Shown one piece after another: positions 1 through 5,399 of a DNA stretch of 5,399 nucleotides. Numbering within the stretch: position 1 is the first letter of the stretch; the number at the start of each line of letters is the position of its first letter. The position numbers and the translations under genes are program-made. Origin of the DNA: Clostridia bacterium (lineage in GTDB: Bacteria; Bacillota_A; Clostridia; Oscillospirales; Acutalibacteraceae); contig JAFPCJ010000076.1 in NCBI GenBank assembly GCA_017423885.1, positions 1 through 5,399 of the forward strand, given 5' to 3'. The notes under the pieces are model-generated. The model saw only the letters and a program-made list of their open reading frames with translations. It was not told the DNA's origin and ran no database searches.

Positions 1-393
1 AGTGAAGCCGTCTACATTAACAATGTTAAGAATTGCGCCCGAATAGCCGTTTTCATCAAAAAGATCGGGCTTGCGGTTTTGCTCGGCGGTATTGTTGCCA
101 TCCCAAATTCCGCCTATAATCTCAATGTTGCGTTCCCCGTTTTCAACATCTGCATTGGAAAGCAGAAAATCACCGCGTTTTTTGCGCTTGTTACTTTTCA
201 TAACAAGCTTTGCTGTGCGGTCGGCAATAATACGGGTGTTTGAATGTACCTTGAGAGTATCCGAAATGCAGTAAATTCCCTGCGGAATAATCACTTCTTC
301 TGCGCCGCTGTCAAGGGCAGACTGTACGGCAATGTAATCATCGGCAATGCCGTCTCCCAAAGCACCGAATTCTTTAATGTTTACACTTTTCAT
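1..393 (-). CDS. Right-handed beta-helix / pectate-lyase-superfamily protein, N-terminal part (runs off left edge)
   Basis: Only the first 131 residues are in the window; the frame is open to base 1. The N-terminus carries the classic opening of the pectate lyase 3 / GH28-related beta-helix fold: NIKEFGALGDGIADD at residues 5-19, then AIQSALDSG (22-30), VIIPQGIY (34-41) and a regularly spaced Ile/Val/Gly pattern (NIEIIGGIWDGN, 89-100) typical of beta-helix coils. Members include polysaccharide-degrading enzymes and phage tail spikes; catalytic residues would lie beyond the edge, so substrate and activity cannot be told. No signal peptide or membrane segment is visible at the start. Two nested ATGs exist (399 and 393), with an in-frame TAA directly before the first. 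The AGGA at 403-406 is 3 nt from the first and 9 nt from the second, so 393 is preferred. It lies 57 bp after rnfB on the same strand but has no obvious link to Rnf function. Confidence 0.8.
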   Translation of the reverse strand, partial: MKSVNIKEFGALGDGIADDYIAVQSALDSGAEEVIIPQGIYCISDTLKVHSNTRIIADRTAKLVMKSNKRKKRGDFLLSNADVENGERNIEIIGGIWDGNNTAEQNRKPDLFDENGYSGAILNIVNVDGFT

Positions 394-413
394 AGTCATT
401 TATCCTTTTTATT

Positions 414-443
414 AAGGGTGCCGCATTGATAAGCGACACCCTT
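414..443. terminator. GC-rich 11-bp hairpin between rnfB and the beta-helix gene (possible terminator)
   Basis: The arms are 414-424 and 433-443 with an 8-nt loop. Read as minus-strand RNA, the direction of the operon, the stem is fully paired with one G-U wobble (436/421), but it is followed by UUAAUAAAAAGG-type sequence with no U-tract. Read as plus-strand RNA, the same position is a C-A mismatch, yet the stem is followed by UGUUUUUUU (444-452). It may be a weak or factor-assisted terminator or a 3'-end stabiliser for the rnf transcript, or an intrinsic terminator for antisense transcripts. The stem is directly visible; its function is inferred. Confidence 0.55.
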
Positions 444-450
444 TGTTTTT

Positions 451-1233
451 TTATCCGAAAACCTTACGCTTACATACTTCCTTGCATTTTCCGCAACCGT
501 TGCAGAGCGAATGATCGATTACTGCACAGTTATCGACTACCTTTACGGCACCTGTCGGACAATTCTTTTCGCATTGCATACAGGCGATACAAGAAACACG
601 GCAAGCTTTGGCTACCGCCGCACCGCGCGACTTATTTGAGCAATTCGCATGAACGGGAGAGCCTTTCGGAACGAGTGAGATAAGCGTTTTAGGGCATGCT
701 TTGACGCATTTTCCGCACGCAGTACACTTTTCCTCGCAGATCACGGGGCGACCGTCTTTAATGGTTATTGCGCCGTAATCGCAGGCGCGCATACAGTCTC
801 CGAAGCCCATGCAGCCATAGCGGCACATCAGCGGTCCCGAGTGGATAAGATTTGCGGCATTACAGCTTTGCATACCGCTGTAATCAAATTTATTCGGTGT
901 GCATTCGGGAGTGCCTGCACAGTGGATATGCGCTACCATGGGCGCTATCTCTCCCGCTTCAACTCCGAGTATTTCCGCTAAAACCGCAACGGTTGAATTT
1001 CCGCCGGGGGCGCACTTATCGGGGGTGACCTCACCTGCGGCGAGAGCGGCGGCATAGCCGTCACATCCGGAGAATCCACATGCGCCGCAGTTGGCGCCCG
1101 GAAGAGCCTCGCGGAGCTGTTCCTGACGCTCGTCAACCGGAACAGCCATAAATTTAGAGGCAAGAGCAAGACCTACACCTGCGATAAGTCCTATAACGGC
1201 TACTATCAGTACGGGTATTAATATCTGGGTCAT
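451..1233 (-). CDS. rnfB: Rnf complex subunit RnfB, multi-cluster iron-sulfur protein
   Basis: RnfB is the entry point for electrons from reduced ferredoxin, anchored to the cytoplasmic face of the membrane. The 260-residue protein starts with one hydrophobic helix (about 4-26). A Fe-S domain follows with ligands C49, C52, C57 and C74 (NCGACGFSGCDGY). Next is a Cys-rich section (C105, C111, C124, C137, C141, C147, C151), then three clear CxxCxxCxxxC ferredoxin motifs at C170-C180, C215-C225 and C244-C254. In total there are 27 cysteines, enough for five and possibly six [4Fe-4S] clusters. This is longer than the roughly 190-residue enterobacterial RsxB and fits the clostridial, cluster-rich form. 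The start is the ATG at 1233, with AGGAGG 7 nt upstream lying across the end of rnfA; the gap to rnfA is only 3 bp. It is the last gene of the operon and its TAA abuts the downstream hairpin region. Confidence 0.96.
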   Translation of the reverse strand: MTQILIPVLIVAVIGLIAGVGLALASKFMAVPVDERQEQLREALPGANCGACGFSGCDGYAAALAAGEVTPDKCAPGGNSTVAVLAEILGVEAGEIAPMVAHIHCAGTPECTPNKFDYSGMQSCNAANLIHSGPLMCRYGCMGFGDCMRACDYGAITIKDGRPVICEEKCTACGKCVKACPKTLISLVPKGSPVHANCSNKSRGAAVAKACRVSCIACMQCEKNCPTGAVKVVDNCAVIDHSLCNGCGKCKEVCKRKVFG

Positions 1234-1236
1234 GAT

Positions 1237-1818
1237 TTAACCTCCTATTCCTGCAAAGCCGAGGAATGAAAGGGAAACCAAAGCCGCGGCAATGAGAGTG
1301 ATGGGCAGACCCTTTAAAAACTCGGGGATATTCGAGGTCTCAAGCCTTGTTCTGACTCCTGAGAAGAGGAGCATTGCAAGCATAAAGCCGAGTCCCGCGC
1401 CGAGAGCGTTAAAGAGCGACTGCACATAATTCATTTCGTTGGTGATGTTGAGCATCGTGATACCGAGAACGGCACAGTTGGTCGTAATAAGCGGCAGATA
1501 GATGCCGAGCGCCTTATATATCGGCGGAATGAATTTTTTGAGAAAAATTTCAATGAGCTGAACTATTGCGGCTATAACGAGAATGAAAACGATGGTCTCG
1601 AGATAGGTGTAGTCAGGCATCAAAAGATAGGTGTAAATAGGCCATGTGACTGCGGTGGCTACTACCATAACAAGCGTTACAGCTATACTCATTGACATTG
1701 CGGTGCCGACCTTCTTGGAGACACCCAAAAACGGACAGATTCCGAGGAATTTGGAAAGCACCATGTTGCTTGTGAGTATACCTGCGAGCAGAATGGCGGC
1801 AATGCTTGTGTTATTCAT
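1237..1818 (-). CDS. rnfA: Rnf complex integral membrane subunit RnfA
   Basis: RnfA is a small membrane subunit (homologue of NqrE) that pairs with RnfE and is part of the electron and ion path across the membrane. At 193 residues it has the family's usual length. About six hydrophobic segments are visible (roughly 4-26, 37-60, 72-92, 103-123, 134-154 and 170-190). The two conserved half-membrane motifs are present: LGICPFLGVS with C28 and LPLITTNCAVLG with C115. By homology to the NQR and Rnf structures, these two cysteines, together with two from RnfE, hold an intramembrane [2Fe-2S] cluster. The start ATG at 1818 overlaps the end of rnfE by 8 bp and is preceded by GAGGAGGTGG inside rnfE, with good spacing. 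The RnfB partner and the absence of an NqrF-type gene make this RnfA rather than NqrE. Confidence 0.97.
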   Translation of the reverse strand: MNNTSIAAILLAGILTSNMVLSKFLGICPFLGVSKKVGTAMSMSIAVTLVMVVATAVTWPIYTYLLMPDYTYLETIVFILVIAAIVQLIEIFLKKFIPPIYKALGIYLPLITTNCAVLGITMLNITNEMNYVQSLFNALGAGLGFMLAMLLFSGVRTRLETSNIPEFLKGLPITLIAAALVSLSFLGFAGIGG

Positions 1819-2503
1819 TTACAGCCACCTCCTCTTTGCATTCTGCCTGCGCGCAGCTATCTCTTGAGGGACAGTTTTCGCAGCCAATGTGATCTACGGT
1901 CTTTTTGCCTTGGCTTTTGGCTATGGCATTAGATGCGGCAACAAGAATACCGAAAACGAAGAAGCCGCCGGGAGGCAAAAGGAAGATTATCATGGGGTCA
2001 ATAAGCTCGGCGGTTATGGGGAAGGAGAAAAGTGTTCCTGCTCCCAAAAGCTCGCGGATAGCGCCCATGAGGGTGAGGGTGGCAGTAAAGCCGAGTCCCA
2101 TTCCGAGTCCGTCCAATGCAGAGGGAAGTACGGAATTTTTAGATGCGAACATTTCGGCTCGCGCAAGAATAATGCAGTTTACAACAATAAGCGGCAAGAA
2201 AATTCCGAGAGCCTTGTCTATTGAAGGTAAAAACGCCTTTACAAGCATCTGAACAACGCTTACAAAGCCTGCGATTATAGTAATGAAAGCCGGAATACGC
2301 ACCTTATCGGGAATGATATTTCTCAAAAGCGAGATAACGACATTTGAGCAGATAAGTACTACTGTTGCCGCAACACCCATGCCTATGCCGTTTATTGCGG
2401 CGGTGGTAACGGCAAGCGTAGGACAGGTGCCGAGCACCAAACGCAAAACAGGGTTTTCTTTGATAAGACCGTTCGTGAGTACATTAAGATTTTTATTTTT
2501 CAT
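1811..2503 (-). CDS. rnfE: Rnf complex integral membrane subunit RnfE, with four-cysteine C-terminal tail
   Basis: RnfE is the membrane partner of RnfA (homologue of NqrD), thought to sit in opposite orientation so that the pair holds an intramembrane iron-sulfur centre. The 230-residue protein has about six hydrophobic segments between residues 16 and 195. The hallmark motifs are LGTCPTLAVT (C27) and LPLIVVNCIILARAEMFA (C110), followed by the glycine-rich LDGLGMGLGFT (130-140) and GAIRELLGAG (147-156). Beyond the last membrane helix, a polar tail of about 35 residues holds C208, C211, C217 and C222 (C-x2-C-x5-C-x4-C) and ends in acidic residues. This spacing could bind a metal or iron-sulfur cluster, but that is inference. 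The start ATG at 2503 overlaps rnfG by 11 bp and has AGGAGGTGA just upstream, within rnfG. The core family assignment is secure; the tail's role is unknown. Confidence 0.96.
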   Translation of the reverse strand: MKNKNLNVLTNGLIKENPVLRLVLGTCPTLAVTTAAINGIGMGVAATVVLICSNVVISLLRNIIPDKVRIPAFITIIAGFVSVVQMLVKAFLPSIDKALGIFLPLIVVNCIILARAEMFASKNSVLPSALDGLGMGLGFTATLTLMGAIRELLGAGTLFSFPITAELIDPMIIFLLPPGGFFVFGILVAASNAIAKSQGKKTVDHIGCENCPSRDSCAQAECKEEVAVNE

Positions 2504-3107
2504 CTGCCGTCACCTCCTGTACTTCGGTTTTTCCCATAGTTAAAATTTCAGAATATACTTCAAGCGCATCATTTACAGCATTCTTGACGGCTGTAGAGGA
2601 TATAGTAGCACCGGTTACGGGGCTTACCTCGTTCTTGGCATTATCAGCACCGTTCTTTTTGATAGAAACTTCGCCCATCATGCCGGTGAACTGACTGTAA
2701 AAGCTTTCTTTGGTGACGTTTTGTCCGAGTCCCGGAGTTTCGTTTGAAACGTCAAGTATTTTGACTGCCTTAACGGTTCCGTCGGTATTGATTGCGGTCA
2801 TTACCGAAACATCGCCGCCGTAGCCCTTGGCAACGTTTGTTACAATATAGCCTACAAGTGCATCGTCGTCTTTGGCTGTGAAGTATTCATTTCCTTTGAT
2901 TTCGGCCTCTGTAAATTCACAGTCGGCAAACAGAGTAGACATAGCTTCATCACGCTGTTTTATCGCAAGCTCGGCAATGCGCTTTTGGGTTATGGCATTC
3001 GTGCCTGCCAAAGCAAAGGGAATTATAATGCATATAGCAAGCAATACTACAACAGGCATTATGATGCTTTCAAAATTATCGGAAAGCGATTTTTTGATAT
3101 CAGCCAT
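2493..3107 (-). CDS. rnfG: Rnf complex subunit RnfG, covalent-FMN protein
   Basis: RnfG is an electron carrier whose soluble FMN-binding domain faces the outside of the cell, tethered by one N-terminal helix. In this 204-residue protein the membrane helix spans about 15-37, with positively charged residues before it. The FMN-binding domain follows, with KGYGGDVSVMTAI (94-106), ETPGLGQN (123-130) and the flavinylation motif SPVTGATISSTAV (162-174). T168 is the expected threonine to which ApbE attaches FMN through a phosphoester bond. The length matches the family (about 190-210). A polar tail with several Glu/Lys residues ends the protein. The start ATG at 3107 overlaps rnfD by 8 bp; AAGGAGGT lies 8 nt upstream inside rnfD, which fixes the start. 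The position between rnfD and rnfE is the standard one. Confidence 0.96.
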   Translation of the reverse strand: MADIKKSLSDNFESIIMPVVVLLAICIIIPFALAGTNAITQKRIAELAIKQRDEAMSTLFADCEFTEAEIKGNEYFTAKDDDALVGYIVTNVAKGYGGDVSVMTAINTDGTVKAVKILDVSNETPGLGQNVTKESFYSQFTGMMGEVSIKKNGADNAKNEVSPVTGATISSTAVKNAVNDALEVYSEILTMGKTEVQEVTADEK

Positions 3108-4035
3108 TTTCCTTTACCTCCTTTGCTCCGAAGGGCTTCGAGAGGGTGAGACGGTTGATGTGCGGAACGAGAATGTTCATAAGAAGTATAGAATAGGACA
3201 CTCCCTCGGGTAAAGCCGCCCATTTTCTGATAACAAAGGTAAGCAGACCGCAGCCTATTCCGAATATCAGCTTTCCGAGTGGGGTGGTGGGGCTGGTGGT
3301 GTAGTCGGTCGCCATAAATATTGCGCCGAGCATAAGTCCGCCGCCGAATATATAAAGCGGAAGATTTTCACCGAATATAAGCGACATTACCGCTACCGTA
3401 CCTATAAAGGAAAGCGGTATTACAGGACTTATAACGCGACGCAGTATCAGATATATACCGCCGATGATAAGTAGAAATGCAGAGGTTTCTCCAATACATC
3501 CTCCGTGCATTCCAAGGAAAAGCTCCTGCGTAGAAAGCTCGGCGGCACCGTCTGCCAAGGGAGTAGCAGAGGTTATGATCTCGGTAGAGGTCCAGGTAAG
3601 TCTTCCCGAAAAACGTGTCATAGCGGCAGGGAAGGAAACGAGCAGAACTATACGGGCGGAAATTGCAGGGTTTGCAAAGTTATGACCCAAGCCGCCGAAC
3701 ATCTGCTTGACTACGATTATAGCAACAACGCTACCTATAGCCGCCATCCATACGGGAAGCAGAGGACTTAAGTTCATGCCGAGCAAAAGTCCTGTAACTA
3801 TTGCAGAAAGATCCCCTACGGTGTTTTCCTTTTTGAGTATCTTACACCATAAAAATTCCGAAAGCACACAGCATGCTATGCAGGTAAGCAATATCACAAA
3901 TGCGCGCCAACCGAAAAGAATACATCCGAAAACAGCGGCAGGACACAGAGCTATTATAACGTCTCCCATAATGCCGCGGGTTGTGTCGATATGACGGATA
4001 TGCGGCGAGGAGGTAACTATCAGCTTATCTCTCAT
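3100..4035 (-). CDS. rnfD: Rnf complex membrane subunit RnfD, covalent-FMN protein
   Basis: RnfD (homologue of NqrB) is a large membrane subunit that carries covalent FMN and is a leading candidate for the ion-pumping channel. The protein is 311 residues when started at 4035. It begins with the family's typical VTSSPHIRH (7-15) and has about nine or ten hydrophobic segments. Conserved motifs are GGLGHNFANPA (114-124), ITSATPLADG (154-163) with T158 as the predicted FMN-linked threonine, GETSA (182-186) and ATDYTTSPTTPLGK (242-255). A longer reading from an ATG at 4125 would add 30 polar residues encoded entirely inside rnfC; it is rejected because AAGGAGG sits 8 nt before 4035 and homology begins there. 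The ATG overlaps the rnfC stop in an ATGA arrangement, pointing to translational coupling. The usual Gly in the S-G-A-T type motif is Ser here. Confidence 0.96.
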   Translation of the reverse strand: MRDKLIVTSSPHIRHIDTTRGIMGDVIIALCPAAVFGCILFGWRAFVILLTCIACCVLSEFLWCKILKKENTVGDLSAIVTGLLLGMNLSPLLPVWMAAIGSVVAIIVVKQMFGGLGHNFANPAISARIVLLVSFPAAMTRFSGRLTWTSTEIITSATPLADGAAELSTQELFLGMHGGCIGETSAFLLIIGGIYLILRRVISPVIPLSFIGTVAVMSLIFGENLPLYIFGGGLMLGAIFMATDYTTSPTTPLGKLIFGIGCGLLTFVIRKWAALPEGVSYSILLMNILVPHINRLTLSKPFGAKEVKENG

Positions 4036-5363
4036 TTTTTGTTCCTCCTTATCTCGGCTTTGGCGTTTCTCATTACCTGTGTGAGAGGACGCCTTGCGGG
4101 ACATACATAAGCACAGCTTCCGCATTCCATACAGTAATTAACATTGAATTTTTCATAATTGCCTGCATTCCCTGCAAGATATGCGGCTTCCACAGATGCA
4201 GGATAAAGCTTCATGGGGCAGGTGGCGGCACAGCGACCGCAACGAATACAGGCGGTGGTCTTTGCAGGCAAAGGCTCGCAGGTAACGAGTATACCGTTCG
4301 TGCGTTTTTCAATAACAGCGTTTACATCGCCTACAGGCTGTCCCATCATGGGGCCGCCCATTATGACGCGTGCGCCCTCGATACATTCTTCTCCTGCAAA
4401 TTCGAGCAGATCCGTTATGGGAGTGCCGATAGGAACTATTATGTTTTTCGGCTCCTTTATAGCATCGCCCTCAAGCGTTACGCGCTTTGAAACGAGCGGC
4501 ATACCTGTGTTGATAAATCTATAAAGCGTTCCGATACTTGTTATGTTCATAACTATACAGCCAACATCACTCGGTAATTTTCCGGGAGGAACTACTCTTC
4601 CTGTAGCAGAGTAAATTATGACCTTTTCAGCACCCTGCGGATAGCTTGCAGGTAAGCGCATAAGCTTTACCTTGTCATCAGTATCGCGCGCATCGCTTGC
4701 GATGGCAAAGAGCTTTTCTATTGCTTTCGGCTTGTTGCTTTCAACTCCGATTATTACCTTCTCAAGTCCGAGCATATCCTTTAGCAGATATATACCTTCG
4801 ATTATATCCTCACTGCTTTCCATACATTCGCGGTAGTCGGCAGTAAGATACGGTTCACATTCGGCGCCGTTTATTACTAATGTGTCGATGGGAGTATCGT
4901 CCTTCGGGGTCAGCTTAACGTGAGTAGGGAAGCCCGCACCGCCCAAACCTACAAGACCGCAGTTTTTAGCGGCTGCGGCTATGTCTGCCGCATTATTTAC
5001 GGCAAATGGGGCAAGATTGGGGTCGGGCGTCATTTCTCCGTCCGACTCTATAACTACACAACGGTTAGGAGTGCCGTTCATAACATACTCGGTAATATCC
5101 TCAACCGTTCCCGAAACACTTGAGTGAATGGGTGCACTGATGAAAGAGGTGGCGTTACCGATAAGCGTTCCGACAAATACCTTGTCACCCTTTTTAACCG
5201 TTGGCTCGCAGGGCGCTCCGATATGCTGTGAAAGCGGTATATAAACCTTTGCAGGAGGCGGCATCTTGACAGATTCATATTCGGCGGTGTGCTTTAAATG
5301 AGGCAGAAAAGCGCCGCCGTGTATCCGTTTTACGGGTTTTAATATGCGTTCGGTCTTATTCAT
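4032..5363 (-). CDS. rnfC: Rnf complex subunit RnfC, NADH/FMN-binding iron-sulfur protein
   Basis: RnfC is the peripheral cytoplasmic subunit that exchanges electrons with NAD+/NADH, related to the NuoF fold. The 443-residue protein opens with the RnfC N-terminal domain (HGGAFLPHLKHTAE, 15-28; the GD..VGTLIG region, 59-69, resembles a biotinyl/lipoyl fold). The nucleotide/FMN-binding region follows with GLVGLGGAGFPTHVKL (136-151), INGAECEPYLTADYR (164-178) and YPQGAEK (241-247), then an SLBB-like region (about 285-350). The C-terminus has two [4Fe-4S] motifs: C372, C375, C378, C382 and C411, C414, C417, C421, each followed by Pro. The length fits clostridial RnfC and lacks the long repeat tail of enterobacterial RsxC. 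The ATG at 5363 is the first start after an in-frame TGA four codons upstream. It is the first gene of the operon. Confidence 0.97.
   Translation of the reverse strand: MNKTERILKPVKRIHGGAFLPHLKHTAEYESVKMPPPAKVYIPLSQHIGAPCEPTVKKGDKVFVGTLIGNATSFISAPIHSSVSGTVEDITEYVMNGTPNRCVVIESDGEMTPDPNLAPFAVNNAADIAAAAKNCGLVGLGGAGFPTHVKLTPKDDTPIDTLVINGAECEPYLTADYRECMESSEDIIEGIYLLKDMLGLEKVIIGVESNKPKAIEKLFAIASDARDTDDKVKLMRLPASYPQGAEKVIIYSATGRVVPPGKLPSDVGCIVMNITSIGTLYRFINTGMPLVSKRVTLEGDAIKEPKNIIVPIGTPITDLLEFAGEECIEGARVIMGGPMMGQPVGDVNAVIEKRTNGILVTCEPLPAKTTACIRCGRCAATCPMKLYPASVEAAYLAGNAGNYEKFNVNYCMECGSCAYVCPARRPLTQVMRNAKAEIRRNKK
4044..4050 (-). promoter_or_regulatory. Ribosome binding site that fixes the rnfD start
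   Basis: AAGGAGG on the minus strand lies 8 nt before the ATG at 4035, within the last codons of rnfC. It shows that rnfD begins at 4035 and not at the in-frame ATG at 4125, which has no comparable site needed to explain it. Its place inside rnfC supports coupled translation. Confidence 0.85.
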
Positions 5364-5376
5364 CCCGATGGATCAA

Positions 5377-5382
5377 TCCTTT
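5377..5382 (-). promoter_or_regulatory. Weak, distant ribosome binding site of rnfC
   Basis: AAAGGA on the minus strand is the only Shine-Dalgarno-like sequence before rnfC. It lies 13 nt from the ATG, longer than the 5-9 nt usual optimum, and is weaker than the AGGAGG sites of the five downstream genes. No alternative in-frame start fits, because a TGA lies four codons before the ATG. Confidence 0.5.
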
Positions 5383-5390
5383 CAAAAAGA

Positions 5391-5399
5391 TATTTATAT
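5391..5399 (-). promoter_or_regulatory. AT-rich possible -10 element upstream of rnfC
   Basis: Minus-strand ATATAAATA at the window edge contains TATAAA, close to a sigma-A -10 box, and would give a leader of roughly 20 nt before rnfC. A -35 element would lie outside the window, so this is only a suggestion; rnfC being the first gene of the usual operon makes a nearby promoter plausible. Confidence 0.2.

Noticed and set aside
394..399. Alternative start of the beta-helix gene at the ATG at 399
   Set aside because: The ribosome binding site would be only 3 nt away; the ATG at 393 has 9-nt spacing. It would add only two residues.
978..1169. Minus-strand open frame of 63 residues inside rnfB
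   Set aside because: It is a frame-shifted reading of the rnfB coding sequence, which is itself clearly supported by cysteine motifs.
1889..2252. Two overlapping plus-strand open frames of 111 and 115 residues
   Set aside because: Both are antisense to rnfE, in competing frames, with no recognisable domain; the minus-strand RnfE reading has full family motifs.
4036..4125. 30-residue N-terminal extension of RnfD from an ATG at 4125
   Set aside because: It lies wholly inside rnfC, is polar and unlike RnfD, and a strong ribosome binding site plus family-typical N-terminus place the start at 4035.
451..5363. Na+-translocating NADH:quinone reductase (NQR) instead of Rnf
   Set aside because: RnfC with two ferredoxin-type motifs and RnfB are present, no NqrA or NqrF is encoded, and the gene order is that of Rnf.
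5364..5399. Riboswitch or structured leader upstream of rnfC
   Set aside because: Only 36 bases are visible and no stem-loop or conserved motif is evident; anything longer would be outside the window.

Overview
The window is a near-complete view of one conserved bacterial operon. All supported genes lie on the minus strand, so transcription runs from the right edge to the left. From right to left they are rnfC, rnfD, rnfG, rnfE, rnfA and rnfB, the full six-subunit Rnf complex (ferredoxin:NAD+ oxidoreductase, ion-translocating). The gene order C-D-G-E-A-B, the strong AGGAGG-type ribosome binding sites, the intermediate base composition and the Cys-rich 260-residue RnfB all suggest an anaerobic Firmicute of the class Clostridia, probably a gut-type lineage. 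That assignment is an inference; no rRNA or other marker gene is present.

Layout: bases 5364-5399 are a short upstream region with a weak ribosome binding site and an AT-rich end. Bases 451-5363 hold the six rnf genes with almost no spacing: overlaps of 4, 8, 11 and 8 bp, then a 3-bp gap. Each gene from rnfD to rnfB has a strong Shine-Dalgarno sequence inside or at the end of the gene before it, which suggests translational coupling. Bases 394-450 hold a GC-rich 11-bp hairpin. Bases 1-393 hold the first 131 codons of a right-handed beta-helix (pectate-lyase-superfamily) protein that runs off the left edge.

How the genes work together (known for the family): RnfB takes electrons from reduced ferredoxin on the cytoplasmic side. 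Electrons cross the membrane through the RnfA/RnfE pair and a shared iron-sulfur site, pass the covalent flavins of RnfG and RnfD, and return to RnfC, which reduces NAD+. The energy released drives Na+ or H+ out of the cell. All signature residues for these steps are visible here, so the complex looks intact. The flavin transferase ApbE, needed to attach FMN to RnfD and RnfG, is not encoded in this window.

I found no undescribed biological system. The points most worth a second look are a four-cysteine tail on RnfE, a hairpin after rnfB whose U-tract lies on the wrong strand for the operon, and a downstream beta-helix protein without a signal peptide.
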